A DNA stretch of 64,000 nucleotides from Sodalis ligni (GCF_016865525.2 NZ_CP075169.1:5580337-5644336); one strand, 5' to 3'. Counted from the stretch's first letter, positions 37,134 through 46,960 are shown. Notes: generated by a model from the sequence alone, not told the origin. A program made the numbers and translations.

Positions 37134-38645
37134 ATGACGTGTTTGCTGGGTATTGATATAGGAACGACGTCCACTATCGGCATCCTGATCCGGCCGCCGG
37201 ATCGGGTGCTGGGCATTGTTTCCCGTCCGGTGCGGCTCTCGTCGCCCCAGCCGGGATGGACGGAGGAAGATCCCGGACAGTGGTGGAGTAACGTCGGCGA
37301 CATCTGCCGTGAGCTGCTGGCGATCGCGGCGCTTGACCCCCACGAGATTGCCGGCATCGGCGTCACCGGTATGCTGCCCGCCGTGGTCCTGCTGGACGAC
37401 GGGGGAAACCTGCTGCGCCCCAGCATCCAGCAAAGCGACGGGCGCTGCGGAGAGCAGGTGGCCGAAATCCGCGCTGAACAGGATGAAAAGGCCTTTATCG
37501 CCCGCAGCGGCAACGGCATCAATCAGCAACTGGTGGGGGCGAAAATTCGCTGGCTTGAACGGCATGAACCCCAGGTTTATCAACGCATAGCCACGGTATT
37601 CGGCTCCTATGATTATATCAACTGGAAGCTCACGGGCGAAAAAGCCGTTGAACAGAACTGGGCGCTGGAAGCGGGTTTTGTGAATATCGCCACCCACGAA
37701 CTGGACGATGGGCAGATTGCCCTGGCCCACCTGCCGCGCCTAACGGTTCCCCGGCTGGTGCGTTCCCATGACATTCTCGGCGTCGTGACGCCCGACGCCG
37801 CGCGGTGGACCGGTCTGGCCGCCGGCACGCCGGTCATCGGCGGCGCGGCGGATATGATTGCCTCCGCCCTCGGCGCCGGGGTCACCCGGCCGGGGGATGC
37901 GCTGCTGAAATTCGGCGGGTCGGTGGATGTACTGACCGCGGCGGCGGACGTCTATCCCGATGCCCGCTTATACCTGGACTATCATCTGATTCCCGGACTG
38001 TATATGCCCAACGGCTGTATGTCCACCGGCGGCTCCGGCCTGAACTGGTTCGCGGAAAATTTTGCCGGCCAGCACCGGGCGGCGGCGGAAGAGGCGGGCA
38101 TGTCACTGCACCAGTATCTCGATAGCCTGGCGCAGCAAAAGCCGCCGGGGGCCGACGGCGTGCTCTGCCTGCCCTATTTTCTCGGCGAAAAAACCCCGCT
38201 GCACGATCCGGCGGCGCGCGGCGTGCTGTTCGGGCTGACCCTTTCACACGACGCGGGCCACGTATGGCGCGCGTTGCTGGAAGCCTATGCCTACGCTATC
38301 AAGCATCATGTGGAAACCTTGCATGATATCGGTTATCCCACCCGCCGCTATATCGTCTCCGACGGCGGTTCCGCCAGCCGGCTGTGGATGCAAATCGTTG
38401 CCGATGTGCTCGGCGCGCCGCTGCAGCGTCTGACGGGACATCCCGGTTCTTGCCTTGGCGCCGCCTGGGCCGCCGCCATCGGCACCGGCCAAAGCGACGA
38501 CTGGAACGGCGCCGGGGCCTTTGTGCGGTTCGGCGAACTTATACAGCCCGACGCCGGTAATCACGGTTGCTACGGCGAACTCTATCCCCGCTTTCGTGAG
38601 CTCTATGCCCAATGCAAACCCCTAACTGGGGGAGGATGCAAATGA
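37134..38645 (+). CDS. FGGY family carbohydrate kinase
   Basis: 503 residues from ATG 37134 (GGGAG before it; an ATG 15 bp upstream lacks a site). The N-terminal ATPase lobe starts CLLGIDIGTTSTIGILI, with PGWTEEDPGQWW. The C-terminal lobe has GGAADMIASALGAG, LKFGGSVDVL and VSDGGSASRLWMQIVADVLG. FGGY kinases phosphorylate pentoses, pentuloses, glycerol or related polyols. The divergent SDR could form a ketose that this kinase phosphorylates. Substrate unknown. Followed by a long palindromic repeat. Confidence 0.9.
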   Translation: MTCLLGIDIGTTSTIGILIRPPDRVLGIVSRPVRLSSPQPGWTEEDPGQWWSNVGDICRELLAIAALDPHEIAGIGVTGMLPAVVLLDDGGNLLRPSIQQSDGRCGEQVAEIRAEQDEKAFIARSGNGINQQLVGAKIRWLERHEPQVYQRIATVFGSYDYINWKLTGEKAVEQNWALEAGFVNIATHELDDGQIALAHLPRLTVPRLVRSHDILGVVTPDAARWTGLAAGTPVIGGAADMIASALGAGVTRPGDALLKFGGSVDVLTAAADVYPDARLYLDYHLIPGLYMPNGCMSTGGSGLNWFAENFAGQHRAAAEEAGMSLHQYLDSLAQQKPPGADGVLCLPYFLGEKTPLHDPAARGVLFGLTLSHDAGHVWRALLEAYAYAIKHHVETLHDIGYPTRRYIVSDGGSASRLWMQIVADVLGAPLQRLTGHPGSCLGAAWAAAIGTGQSDDWNGAGAFVRFGELIQPDAGNHGCYGELYPRFRELYAQCKPLTGGGCK

Positions 38646-38650
38646 TGTCC

Positions 38651-38837
38651 GGTCGGGACAGTGTGATAGATCGTAAACACGCCGTGAAGCCTTTCCTGGG
38701 GGCTCGATCCGCGCGATTACGGCTACCCTCCCTGGTTGCCGCCCTTCGGGCCAACGCCTAGCGGCGTTGTTCCAATACGCTCCCGACGTATTGGTCCCTG
38801 GCGCGGACGGTTTACTCTTCTATCACACTATCCCGCC
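38651..38837. repeat. Long palindromic repeat P1 with hairpin-rich insertion
   Basis: Outer stem GGGACAGTGTGATAGA pairs with TCTATCACACTATCCC. Inside, TCGTAAACACGCCGTGAA and GGCGCGGACGGTTTACTC are shared with copies at 42571 and 47961. At the apex ~79 bp (38715-38793) are present only here. They form three consecutive hairpins: GCCC-TTC-GGGC, AACGCC-TAGC-GGCGTT and CCAATACG-CTCCCGA-CGTATTGG. The element fills the gap between two convergent carbohydrate operons. Confidence 0.75.
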
Positions 38838-38901
38838 TTATTGCCCCCCAGTTCATATGCCGGCAGTCAGCCCGGAATACAAGGGTTCCGGCCGGAAGGA
38901 A

Positions 38902-39882
38902 TCATGCCCGCGCCCGGGATTTAAAGCTCTCCAGCATCACGGCGATGATAATGATCGCCCCTTTCACCACCTGCTGGTTGTAGCCGGAGATATTCATCAG
39001 GTTCATCAGATTGGAGATGATGCTCAAGATCAGCACGCCGATAATGGTATTCACCACCGTCCCCTTGCCCCCCGCCAGGCTGGCGCCCCCTACCACCACC
39101 GCCGCGATGACGTCCAGTTCGAAACCGATGGACATTACCGGCGAACCCACTCCGGTACGGGTGGATGCCAAAACTCCCGCCAGGCCGCAGGCCAACCCGC
39201 TTAGGGCATAAACGGCGAATTTGTACCAATCCACCCGCACGCCGGCAAAGCGCGTGGCGGTTTCATTGGAACCGATGGAAATCACCAGCCGCCCGAATAC
39301 CGTATACTGATAAACGAAATGGGCGATAAGGGCAAAAGCGATAAACACATAGACCGGCAGCGGCAGTCCGAACAAATAGCCGGTGCCGAAATTAACATAG
39401 GAAACGTCATCGATAAATATCGGCTGGCCCTTGGACACAATCAGCGCCAAACCGCGGGCGATGGTCATCATGGCCAGGGTGGATATAAACGGCGCGATAT
39501 TGAAAAAGGTCACCAGGCAGCCGGCCGCCGCCCCCACCAGAGTGGCGATACCCACCCCCGCAACAATGGCCGGCAGCACGCCGATTTCCGGAATCAACAG
39601 CGCCACGGCCACCGACACCAAGGCCATGATCGACCCTACCGACAAGTCGATGCCGCCGGTGAGGATAACAAACAGCATACCGATAGCCGCCAGCCCCAGC
39701 GGTACGCTTTGCCTGAGCACATTGGTGATATTTTCCGGGCTATAAAACCGATCGGATAAAAAATTGGCGACAATCAGCATGACAAAAAACACCAACAACG
39801 TAGAGTTATTGGAAAAAAATTTCAGCACCTTGGTCCGCAGGGAAAAACCCGCCGAATCAGTGGAATGGGTTACCGTTTCCAT
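38902..39882 (-). CDS. Ribose-type ABC transporter permease (RbsC family)
   Basis: 326 residues, about ten hydrophobic helices. TGGIDLSVGSIMALVSVAVA and STRTGVGSPVMSIGFELDVI, VVVGGASLAGGKGTVVNTII are signature regions of RbsC/XylH-type permeases. Starts 13 bp after the ATPase gene. Third gene of the importer encoded at 42401-38902. Given the arabinitol genes upstream, it probably imports a pentitol. Confidence 0.92.
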   Translation of the reverse strand: METVTHSTDSAGFSLRTKVLKFFSNNSTLLVFFVMLIVANFLSDRFYSPENITNVLRQSVPLGLAAIGMLFVILTGGIDLSVGSIMALVSVAVALLIPEIGVLPAIVAGVGIATLVGAAAGCLVTFFNIAPFISTLAMMTIARGLALIVSKGQPIFIDDVSYVNFGTGYLFGLPLPVYVFIAFALIAHFVYQYTVFGRLVISIGSNETATRFAGVRVDWYKFAVYALSGLACGLAGVLASTRTGVGSPVMSIGFELDVIAAVVVGGASLAGGKGTVVNTIIGVLILSIISNLMNLMNISGYNQQVVKGAIIIIAVMLESFKSRARA

Positions 39883-39895
39883 AATCTTTCCTCAT

Positions 39896-41395
39896 TTACG
39901 CTAAAGCACGTTTAGGTATGGCGAATCTCATGATGTTTTCTTCGGTGATTTGAGCGCCCTGCAATTCGGTGGTTATGGATCCTTCGCTCATGACATAGAC
40001 CCGATGGGCGAGGGAAATAACCTCAATCATTTCGGAAGAAATAACAATAATGGCATAGCCCTTTTGCGCTAATTCATGAATGACGTTATAAATTTCCACC
40101 TTGGCGCCGACATCGACCCCACGGGTTGGCTCATCAAGAATCAGCAAATCACAATCAGTATTCAGCCATTTAGCGATAACCACTTTTTGCTGGTTGCCGC
40201 CGCTGAGACTGGATATAGGATCTTCGATGGATCCCAATTTAATCGCCAGCCGTTTTCGGGATTGTTCGCTGAAGGATTTTTCATGGCGGTAATTGATTAT
40301 TCCAAGCTTATAACAGACGCGTTTCAAACTGGACAGCGTCATATTTTCCCGAATGGGACGGGATAATATCGCCCCCTGCTCTTTCCTGTTCTCCGGTACC
40401 AAGCCGATGCCTTGCCGCATGGCGTCGGCAGGATGTTTGATAACGATTTCCTTGCCGTTTTTAATCACATTGCCGCTGCTCATCCGATCGAGGCCGAACA
40501 GACAGCGCGATATTTCCGTACGGCCGGACCCTACCAATCCCGCCAGGCCGACGATTTCACCTTTTCTGGCGGTAAGGTTGATATCATTAAGCAATGACTT
40601 GGTGGACATGCCCCGGACTTCCAGGATCACCTCTTCTCCAGGAGTGTTTTTTTTCGGATAAAGATTTTCAAATTTACGCCCCACCATGCTGGAGATAATG
40701 TCATCTTCCGTGCAGGTTTTAGGATCCAGATCGGTAACCGTTTCGCCGTCTTTAATCACGGTAATCGCATCGGCGATGGCAAATATCTCATCGAGCCGGT
40801 GGGAAATATAAAGAATGGTGACGCCTTGGCCCTTGAGCAATTTCAGCTGGCTGAATAAAATATCGATTTCCCGGCTGGATAATACCGCCGAGGGTTCGTC
40901 CAGAATCAGTATCTTGACATCCCTGGCCAGGGATTTGGCGATTTCCACCATTTGCTGATACGCCACGCTCAAACTGCCGAGACGGGCAGTGGGCGGTATT
41001 TGGAAACCCAGATTCGACAGTACCCGGCCGGCTCTCTGGTTCATTTTTTTCCAATTGACAAAGTGGCCGCCGAACCCCAGATCGCCGAGGAAGATATTTT
41101 CCGCCACGGTCAGATCCGGCGAGAGCGCCAGTTCCTGATAGATAATGCCGATGTTGTTTTCCCGGCTTTGCTTCGGCGACGTGAAGTGGACTTCTTTGCC
41201 ATTGATGGCGATGGTCCCGCTGTCCTTGATATAGATTCCGGACAGTATTTTCATCAGCGTCGATTTACCGGCGCCGTTTTCCCCCACGATGGCATGAATA
41301 GTGCCATGCTTCACCTTCAGATCAATATTTTTCAGCGCATGGACGCCGCCGAAACTTTTTTTCACATTATTGATAACGACCGCATACTGGTCCAT
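39896..41395 (-). CDS. Ribose-type sugar ABC transporter ATP-binding protein (RbsA/MglA family)
   Basis: 499 residues with two fused ATPase halves. First half: [47 protein letters not shown]. Second half: [59 protein letters not shown]. The second-half Walker A is degenerate (GLVGSGRTE), as is normal for this family. It energises the Rbs-type importer. Confidence 0.94.
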   Translation of the reverse strand: MDQYAVVINNVKKSFGGVHALKNIDLKVKHGTIHAIVGENGAGKSTLMKILSGIYIKDSGTIAINGKEVHFTSPKQSRENNIGIIYQELALSPDLTVAENIFLGDLGFGGHFVNWKKMNQRAGRVLSNLGFQIPPTARLGSLSVAYQQMVEIAKSLARDVKILILDEPSAVLSSREIDILFSQLKLLKGQGVTILYISHRLDEIFAIADAITVIKDGETVTDLDPKTCTEDDIISSMVGRKFENLYPKKNTPGEEVILEVRGMSTKSLLNDINLTARKGEIVGLAGLVGSGRTEISRCLFGLDRMSSGNVIKNGKEIVIKHPADAMRQGIGLVPENRKEQGAILSRPIRENMTLSSLKRVCYKLGIINYRHEKSFSEQSRKRLAIKLGSIEDPISSLSGGNQQKVVIAKWLNTDCDLLILDEPTRGVDVGAKVEIYNVIHELAQKGYAIIVISSEMIEVISLAHRVYVMSEGSITTELQGAQITEENIMRFAIPKRALA

Positions 41396-41441
41396 GACAA
41401 CACCTCATTTTCAGCCCCCCTCATGACAAGGGGGGACGGCC

Positions 41442-42401
41442 TCAGAAAAGCGACTTGGGATCGTAGACTTGTTTCACGTTATCTTTGTTAATCATGATGG
41501 TGGGGGTATAGACATAGTCCGGGAAGTCTTTATTGCCGGCGGAATATTTGGCGATAACCCCCAGGGCGGTATCGGTCAGGGTATTGGGGTTATTGGCGGC
41601 GGTGGCCTGCAAATCGCCGCGTTCAATGGCTTCCAGGCCCTTTTTATAACCGTCATGGGCATAGACTTTCACGTCCTGCAGTTTATTGGCGGCCTTGAGG
41701 GAGAGTATGGCGCCCAGGGCCATATCGTCCATTTCGCTGTAGACGCAGTTGATCTTGTTGCCTTGGGCGACAATGATATCTTCCATGGCTTTCTGGGCGC
41801 CCTGCTGATCCCAGTTGCCCCAGCCCTGACTGACGACGGTCAGGCTGGTATGGTTATATTTGCGCAGCTGAGCTTCCATAACGCCGCGGACGAAATTGGT
41901 GCGGCGGGCTTCTCCCACCAGATTGCCCTGATTGCCGCTGATGATGACGCAGTTCATCGGTTTGTCGCCGAATTGCTGCACCGCATACTCGCCAATTTCG
42001 ATATTGTCTTTGGCATTATTGGCCTGCACCCGGGTAATCACCGGCGCGTCCAGGGAGATATCGCTGTCCAGGATAACGGTGGGGATGCCTGCGCGGTTGG
42101 CGATTTGCGTAATGCGCATGCCGGCTTCCGGATCCTGCGGATTCAGCACCAGGTAATTGATCCCCTGGGAAATCATATCCTCCACGTCAGAGATTTGTTT
42201 ATTCAGATCGCCGCGGGCATCGGTGGTGATCAAATCATATCCGCGCTCTTTGGCGTGAATCTTCATATATTCAGTCAGGCCGTTAAAAAAGGCGCCGTTC
42301 AGGGTCCGGTTGGCAAAGCCCACCTTGATTTTATCCGCGGCGTGAGCCGATACCGTCACCGTTGCCAAAGCCAACAGAAGACTCATGAATGCTTTTTTCA
42401 T
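41442..42401 (-). CDS. Periplasmic sugar-binding protein, RbsB family
   Basis: 319 residues. Signal peptide MKKAFMSLLLALATVTVSAHA then ADKIKVGFANRTLNGAFFNG. The body is a peripla_BP_4 fold with TTDARGDLNKQISDVEDMIS and VILDSDISLDAPVITRVQAN. First gene of the Rbs-type ABC operon, downstream of dalD and the xylulokinase gene with a 403-bp gap that contains repeat P2. Ligand likely a pentitol by context; this is inference. Confidence 0.92.
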   Translation of the reverse strand: MKKAFMSLLLALATVTVSAHAADKIKVGFANRTLNGAFFNGLTEYMKIHAKERGYDLITTDARGDLNKQISDVEDMISQGINYLVLNPQDPEAGMRITQIANRAGIPTVILDSDISLDAPVITRVQANNAKDNIEIGEYAVQQFGDKPMNCVIISGNQGNLVGEARRTNFVRGVMEAQLRKYNHTSLTVVSQGWGNWDQQGAQKAMEDIIVAQGNKINCVYSEMDDMALGAILSLKAANKLQDVKVYAHDGYKKGLEAIERGDLQATAANNPNTLTDTALGVIAKYSAGNKDFPDYVYTPTIMINKDNVKQVYDPKSLF

Positions 42402-42804
42402 TAAAATCCTTCCTTTTGTTTGTTACGTTGGGTAGAGGTCACTTCGTAAGACTGATGCTCTTTTCTGCTTATCAAACTCTTGTTGCGAAAACTGCGTGCT
42501 TATAGAACCAGGGTGGTGCGGCCCGAGGTCTCGGGCCTGGCCCGGAGGTAATGAACTCGGAGTCAAGGGGTCGGGACGGGGTGATAGAAGAGTAAACCGT
42601 CCGCGCCAGGGACGGCGCGGATCGAGCCCCCAGGGACGGGTTCACGGCGTGTTTACGATCTATCATCCTGTCCTGGCCCAAGCACCTTGCCGTTAACACC
42701 AGGCCCTCATCCATGAAAGCTTCATTGCTTCAACGCCTTACGGCACATTTCCGTTACGCTCTTTAGGTTATGGGAGACGTCACCCTAGGTGGGTAAGAGC
42801 CCTT
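42402..42804. other. Intergenic gap between xylulokinase and binding-protein genes, holding repeat P2
   Basis: 403 bp without a gene. The middle is occupied by palindromic repeat P2 (42571-42673). The right part (42.70-42.80 kb) shows nothing I can interpret. The gap may separate two transcripts or allow differential mRNA processing. Confidence 0.5.
42571..42673. repeat. Palindromic repeat P2
   Basis: Reverse orientation copy of the P family: GTGATAGAAGAGTAAACCGT ... GGTTCACGGCGTGTTTACGA then TCTATCATCCTGTCC. The apex is short (CGCGCCAGGGACGGCGCGG), without the insertion found in P1. The stem sequence is the GTGATAGA type, as in P1. Confidence 0.75.
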
Positions 42805-44274
42805 CTAAGGCAACAGCCTTCTTGCCTCCACCTGCTGCTGATAAAACAGGCGGTAGCGCTTCAAACGGCTCTCCAGCTGCCCGGCGCGTCCGGCGTCGGC
42901 TTCAAAACGGGCATGTACCTCCGGTTTGCGGCACACCTCGGCTTCGTTGCCGCCCACCGCCAGCCAGCCCAGCCGCGCGGCTCCCAGCGCGCCGCCCGCA
43001 GCGCCGTCGCGGTGCGTAACCACCGGAATCTTCACCACGTCGGCTATCAGCTGCGCCCACCACGGACTCCTGGCGCCGCCGCCGATCAGGAAAAATTGAC
43101 TGATATGGCTGCCCGCCTGCTTCATCACATCCAGCCCGTCATCCAGGCCGAACGCCACCCCTTCCAGCACCGCATAAGCCAGCGCGGCGCGTTCCGTCGA
43201 ATGGGTCAGCCCGTGGAACGAGCCGCTGGCAACCGGATCGTTATGGGGCGTGCGCTCACCGGACAGATAAGGCAGGAAAATCGGCGCCCGGCTTTGCTCC
43301 TCGAGACTCAGCGCCGCAACCTCTTCCAGCAGGGCGGTTTCATGGGTGCCGAGAATCTGACACAGCCAGCGAAGGGCGCTGGCGGCGGTGAGCATGACGC
43401 TCATCTGATGCCAGCGGCCCGGCAGGGCATGGCAAAAGGCGTGCACCGCAGACTGCGGATTGGGCCGGAATGTGTCATTCACGGCAAAAATCACGCCGGA
43501 GGTACCCAGTGAAATAAAGGCGTCGCCGCTGTTCACCGCGCCGATGCCCACCGCGCTGGCGGCGTTGTCACCGCCGCCGCCGGCGATCACTACCTGTTCG
43601 GACAGGCCCCAGGCCCGCGCCACGTCGGCCTTGAGACAGGCGGACGGCGCCGATCCCTCCACCAGCGACGGCATGTTGTCCCTGGTCAGCCCGCAGGCCG
43701 CCAGGATGGAATCGGACCAATCCCGTTTGGCCACATCCAGCCACAGGGTGCCGGCGGCGTCGGACATATCGGAGACCTTTTCGCCGCTCATCAGCAGCCG
43801 CAGATAATCCTTGGGCAGCAGCACGGTGCGGACCGCGGCAAAAACGGCCGGTTCATGTTCGGCCACCCACAGCAATTTCGGCGCCGTGAATCCCGGCATG
43901 GCCAGGTTGCCGGCCACCGCATGCAGCTCCGGCGCCAGCCGGGTCAGCACGGTACACTCTGCGGCGCTGCGCGTGTCGTTCCACAGAATGGCGGGACGCA
44001 ACACCCGATCATGCTCATCGAGCAATACCGCGCCGTGCATTTGGCCGGAAAGGCCGATGCTGCGGATCCGGCTCCAGAGATCCGAATGGCGGGCGCGCAG
44101 CCGGCCGATGGCCAGGTTGGTTGCCGACCACCACTGGGCGGGATCCTGTTCCGACCATTGCGGATGGGGACGCTGCACCGTAAGGGGCTCTCCCTCGGCG
44201 GCCACAAGCCGGCCGGTGTCGTCGATAATGACGATTTTTATCTCCGAGGTGCCTAAATCAATACCGAGATACAT
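42805..44274 (-). CDS. xylB: Xylulokinase
   Basis: 489 residues. MYLGIDLGTSEIKIVIIDDT is the FGGY N-terminus; GLSGQMHGAVLLDEHDRVLR is specific for xylulokinases (His in QMHGAV region). ILWNDTRSAAEC, LPYLSGERTPHNDPVASGSF and GGGARSPWWAQLIADVVKIP complete the family pattern. It phosphorylates D-xylulose, the product of D-arabinitol oxidation by DalD, giving xylulose 5-phosphate for the pentose phosphate pathway. Starts 15 bp after dalD; equivalent to dalK of Klebsiella. Confidence 0.94.
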   Translation of the reverse strand: MYLGIDLGTSEIKIVIIDDTGRLVAAEGEPLTVQRPHPQWSEQDPAQWWSATNLAIGRLRARHSDLWSRIRSIGLSGQMHGAVLLDEHDRVLRPAILWNDTRSAAECTVLTRLAPELHAVAGNLAMPGFTAPKLLWVAEHEPAVFAAVRTVLLPKDYLRLLMSGEKVSDMSDAAGTLWLDVAKRDWSDSILAACGLTRDNMPSLVEGSAPSACLKADVARAWGLSEQVVIAGGGGDNAASAVGIGAVNSGDAFISLGTSGVIFAVNDTFRPNPQSAVHAFCHALPGRWHQMSVMLTAASALRWLCQILGTHETALLEEVAALSLEEQSRAPIFLPYLSGERTPHNDPVASGSFHGLTHSTERAALAYAVLEGVAFGLDDGLDVMKQAGSHISQFFLIGGGARSPWWAQLIADVVKIPVVTHRDGAAGGALGAARLGWLAVGGNEAEVCRKPEVHARFEADAGRAGQLESRLKRYRLFYQQQVEARRLLP

Positions 44275-44289
44275 AATTCATCCCCTTGA

Positions 44290-45690
44290 TTAATGCGTGG
44301 TTGCCAGCGGCGTATTCACCTTGACCCAGCTATCGAGCCGGGCAACGGTATCCCTTAATAGCTGTTCGAATTCCGCCCTGGCGGCCAGGGGGCCGAACAT
44401 CTTGCCGTCACGGGCGTACCGCGCCAGCGGATCGGCGGAGGTGAACATGGCGTGAACGGCGGCCTCGTCCAGGATCCCGTCCTGGTAGGTATAAGGCAGC
44501 TCGCCTTCATGCCAGCGCCGCATAAAGATAAAGAACAGCGCCGGCAGGACGGCGGTGGCCTTTGGCTGTTGTCCGCGCCGATAACACTCGATCAGGGTGG
44601 GAGTGATAAAGCCCGGTATTTTGGAAAACCCGTCGGCGGCCACCCGCTGGTTGGTATCGCGGATATAGGGATTACTGAAACGATCGAGCACCACGTCGCG
44701 GTATTGGGCCAGGTCAAGGGGGCTTGGGGTCAGGGAAGGGATGACATCTTCCGTAACATAGTCGTAAGCCATTTGCCGGATGGCATCGGTACCGGTGCTT
44801 TCATGAATGTAGGATTGGCCGATCAGCGTACCGGCCCAGGCGATACAGCTGTGGCTGGCATTCAGGATCCGGATTTTGGCCTCTTCATAGGGGACGACCG
44901 TTTCCACCATCTCCACCCCGACGTTTTCCAACGCCGGCCGGCCGGCGATAAAATTGTCTTCCACTACCCACTGGATAAAGGATTCCCCCATCACCGGCGC
45001 CCGGTCGTCCATATTTAACGCCTGTTTAACGCGACCGGCGATATCCGGCGACGGACGGGGCGTGATCCGGTCCACCATGGTATTGGGCGTGGTGGTATTG
45101 GCTTTGAACCAGGCCAGTAATTCGTTTTCCCCGCGCAGGGTGAGAAACTCGGTTAGGCCGTCGCGGAACCGTTCTCCGTTATGGCGGACATTATCGCAGC
45201 TGAGCAAGGTAACGCTGCCGGTATCCCGGGCACGCCGGGCCTGCAATATCTTGGCAATGGTGCCGTAAATGGTACGGGTGCCGCCGTTGAGATCCGCCTG
45301 GATATCCGCATTGGCCTGATCGAGTTTGAAATGGGTATCCAGGTAATAGCCGCCTTCGGTGACGGTAAAGGAGATAATGCGGGTATCCGCGGCGGCGCCT
45401 TGTTCCACCAGCGCCGTCAGCTTTTCATCCCAGGGGATGACCTTGCTGATGGAGGTGATTTTTTCATACTGGCGCTCACCAGCCGGTGTCACGGTTTCCA
45501 GTGCGTATTCCCCCTTCTGGGCTGTCAATGCTTCCAACAGCGGTTTGGCGTCGTCGCGGATATTGCCCAGGGCGATGGACCAACGCTTGTCGCCCTGCAC
45601 CAGCAGGCGGTGCAGATACCAGGCCTGATGGGCGCGATGGAATGAGCCGGCGCCGATATGCATCCAGAAAAAATGATTAAGAGTGGACAT
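44290..45690 (-). CDS. dalD: D-arabinitol 4-dehydrogenase
   Basis: 466 residues, long-chain mannitol dehydrogenase family. [33 protein letters not shown]-type [38 protein letters not shown] and [20 protein letters not shown] match Klebsiella DalD as I recall it, more closely than mannitol or fructuronate dehydrogenases. It oxidises D-arabinitol to D-xylulose with NAD+. First gene of a leftward operon with xylulokinase, divergent from a SorC-family regulator with two palindromes in between. Confidence 0.93.
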   Translation of the reverse strand: MSTLNHFFWMHIGAGSFHRAHQAWYLHRLLVQGDKRWSIALGNIRDDAKPLLEALTAQKGEYALETVTPAGERQYEKITSISKVIPWDEKLTALVEQGAAADTRIISFTVTEGGYYLDTHFKLDQANADIQADLNGGTRTIYGTIAKILQARRARDTGSVTLLSCDNVRHNGERFRDGLTEFLTLRGENELLAWFKANTTTPNTMVDRITPRPSPDIAGRVKQALNMDDRAPVMGESFIQWVVEDNFIAGRPALENVGVEMVETVVPYEEAKIRILNASHSCIAWAGTLIGQSYIHESTGTDAIRQMAYDYVTEDVIPSLTPSPLDLAQYRDVVLDRFSNPYIRDTNQRVAADGFSKIPGFITPTLIECYRRGQQPKATAVLPALFFIFMRRWHEGELPYTYQDGILDEAAVHAMFTSADPLARYARDGKMFGPLAARAEFEQLLRDTVARLDSWVKVNTPLATTH

Positions 45691-45717
45691 AACTTATCGT
45701 ACCTCGCATAGAGTGAT

Positions 45718-45798
45718 TGAGCATAAGCTCACAAAACGGGTAATTGCTTAGATGGGAAGCTTAATCGAATAATAGCCCACTAAATGAGCTTTAGCTCA
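45718..45798. promoter_or_regulatory. Two palindromic operators between dalD and its regulator
   Basis: TGAGCATAAGCTCA (45718-45731) and TGAGCTTTAGCTCA (45785-45798) share TGAGC-N4-GCTCA and the following CA. They are centred 67 bp apart in the divergent promoter region. Probably bound by the adjacent SorC-family regulator; two sites could support a loop. Confidence 0.7.
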
Positions 45799-45863
45799 CA
45801 TATCAAAAATGATCGATTTACGGGACGGGACCAGGGCGGGTATATTTCATTAACAATTAAAAT

Positions 45864-46829
45864 ATGAGTGTGAAGATGAGTAAAAGCTTCCGGAAGCTGG
45901 ATCAGGCCGCGCGGGCCGCCTGGATGTATTACGTCGCGGGCAAGACGCAGCATGAAATCGCCGAAGTGCTGGGCGTGTCGCGCCAGGCGGCGCAACGCCT
46001 GGTGGCGCTGGCGTCTGAAAACGGCCTGGTACGGGTGAACATTACCCACCCGGTGGCCGAATGCACCGCGCTGTCGGAACGTCTGGCCCAACGCTTCCAT
46101 TTAACGGTCTGCCAGGTGGTCCCCTCCGGCGGCATGGAAACGGACAGCATCAATAGCATGATTGCGGTGGCGGGGGCCGAAGTAATGATGCAGTTTGCCG
46201 AACAGGAAGAGCCAAAGATTATGGCGGTGGGTTCCGGACGGGCGCTGCGGGCCACCATTAACGAAATGGCCCGGCTGGATCGTCCCCAGCACAGCTGCGT
46301 TTCGATGATCGGCGCCATCGCCTCGGACGGTTCCTGTACCCGTTATGACGTGCCGTTATGGATGGCGGAGAAGACCCAGGGCAAGTATTTTATCCTGCCG
46401 GCGCCGCTGTTCGCCGATAGCCTGACGGATAAAGAGCTGTGGTGTAATCATCGTATTTACCGCATGGTCACCGATAAGGCGGCGCAGGCGGATGTCACGT
46501 TTGTCGGCATCGGCCAGCTGAACTATCACTGCCCATTGCATACCGACGGTTTCATTACCGATGACGAGGTGAACCATCTTATGGAAGAGGGCGTGGTGGC
46601 GGAAATCATCGGCCATTTCATCGGCGCGAACGGCCTGCGGGTGGTGAGTGAAATGGACGATCGGCTTACCAGCATTACCATCAGTCCACACCCCGACAAA
46701 CCGGTTATCGCCTTTGCCGGCGGCAGTGAAAAATTCCAGGCTATCCAGGCGGTGTTAACCGGCGGCTGGGTAAACGGCCTGGTAACCGATGAAGAAACGG
46801 CAACGAAACTCCTGGCCGAAGCCAACTGA
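45864..46829 (+). CDS. SorC/DeoR-type sugar-responsive transcriptional regulator (putative arabinitol regulator)
   Basis: 321 residues. Helix-turn-helix at ~14-55 (AARAAWMYYVAGKTQHEIAE, VLGVSRQAAQRLVALASENG), then a SorC-type effector domain (VGSGRALRATINEMARLDRP, SITISPHPDKPVIAFAGGSE). A second in-frame ATG lies 12 bp after the first. It is divergent from dalD, so it probably controls the arabinitol genes through the two palindromes at 45718 and 45785. Confidence 0.9.
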   Translation: MSVKMSKSFRKLDQAARAAWMYYVAGKTQHEIAEVLGVSRQAAQRLVALASENGLVRVNITHPVAECTALSERLAQRFHLTVCQVVPSGGMETDSINSMIAVAGAEVMMQFAEQEEPKIMAVGSGRALRATINEMARLDRPQHSCVSMIGAIASDGSCTRYDVPLWMAEKTQGKYFILPAPLFADSLTDKELWCNHRIYRMVTDKAAQADVTFVGIGQLNYHCPLHTDGFITDDEVNHLMEEGVVAEIIGHFIGANGLRVVSEMDDRLTSITISPHPDKPVIAFAGGSEKFQAIQAVLTGGWVNGLVTDEETATKLLAEAN

Positions 46830-46910
46830 TTGCCCGGTGAAAGCCAGCTGGCAATTCGCCCTCCGCCGCAACGGCATAGCGGGCATTCGAGTCCCGGCGG
46901 GTTGATTGAG

Positions 46911-46935
46911 ATATAGTTGCATGATACAACTATAT
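46911..46935. promoter_or_regulatory. Perfect palindromic operator of the MarR-GNAT gene
   Basis: ATATAGTTG (46911-46919) and its exact complement CAACTATAT (46927-46935) flank CATGATA. The AGTTG...CAACT core is typical of MarR-family sites. It overlaps an in-frame ATG at 46934, which therefore is unlikely to be the true start. Confidence 0.65.
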
Positions 46936-46960
46936 GTATCCTCTTTCCTTGGAAACCATC

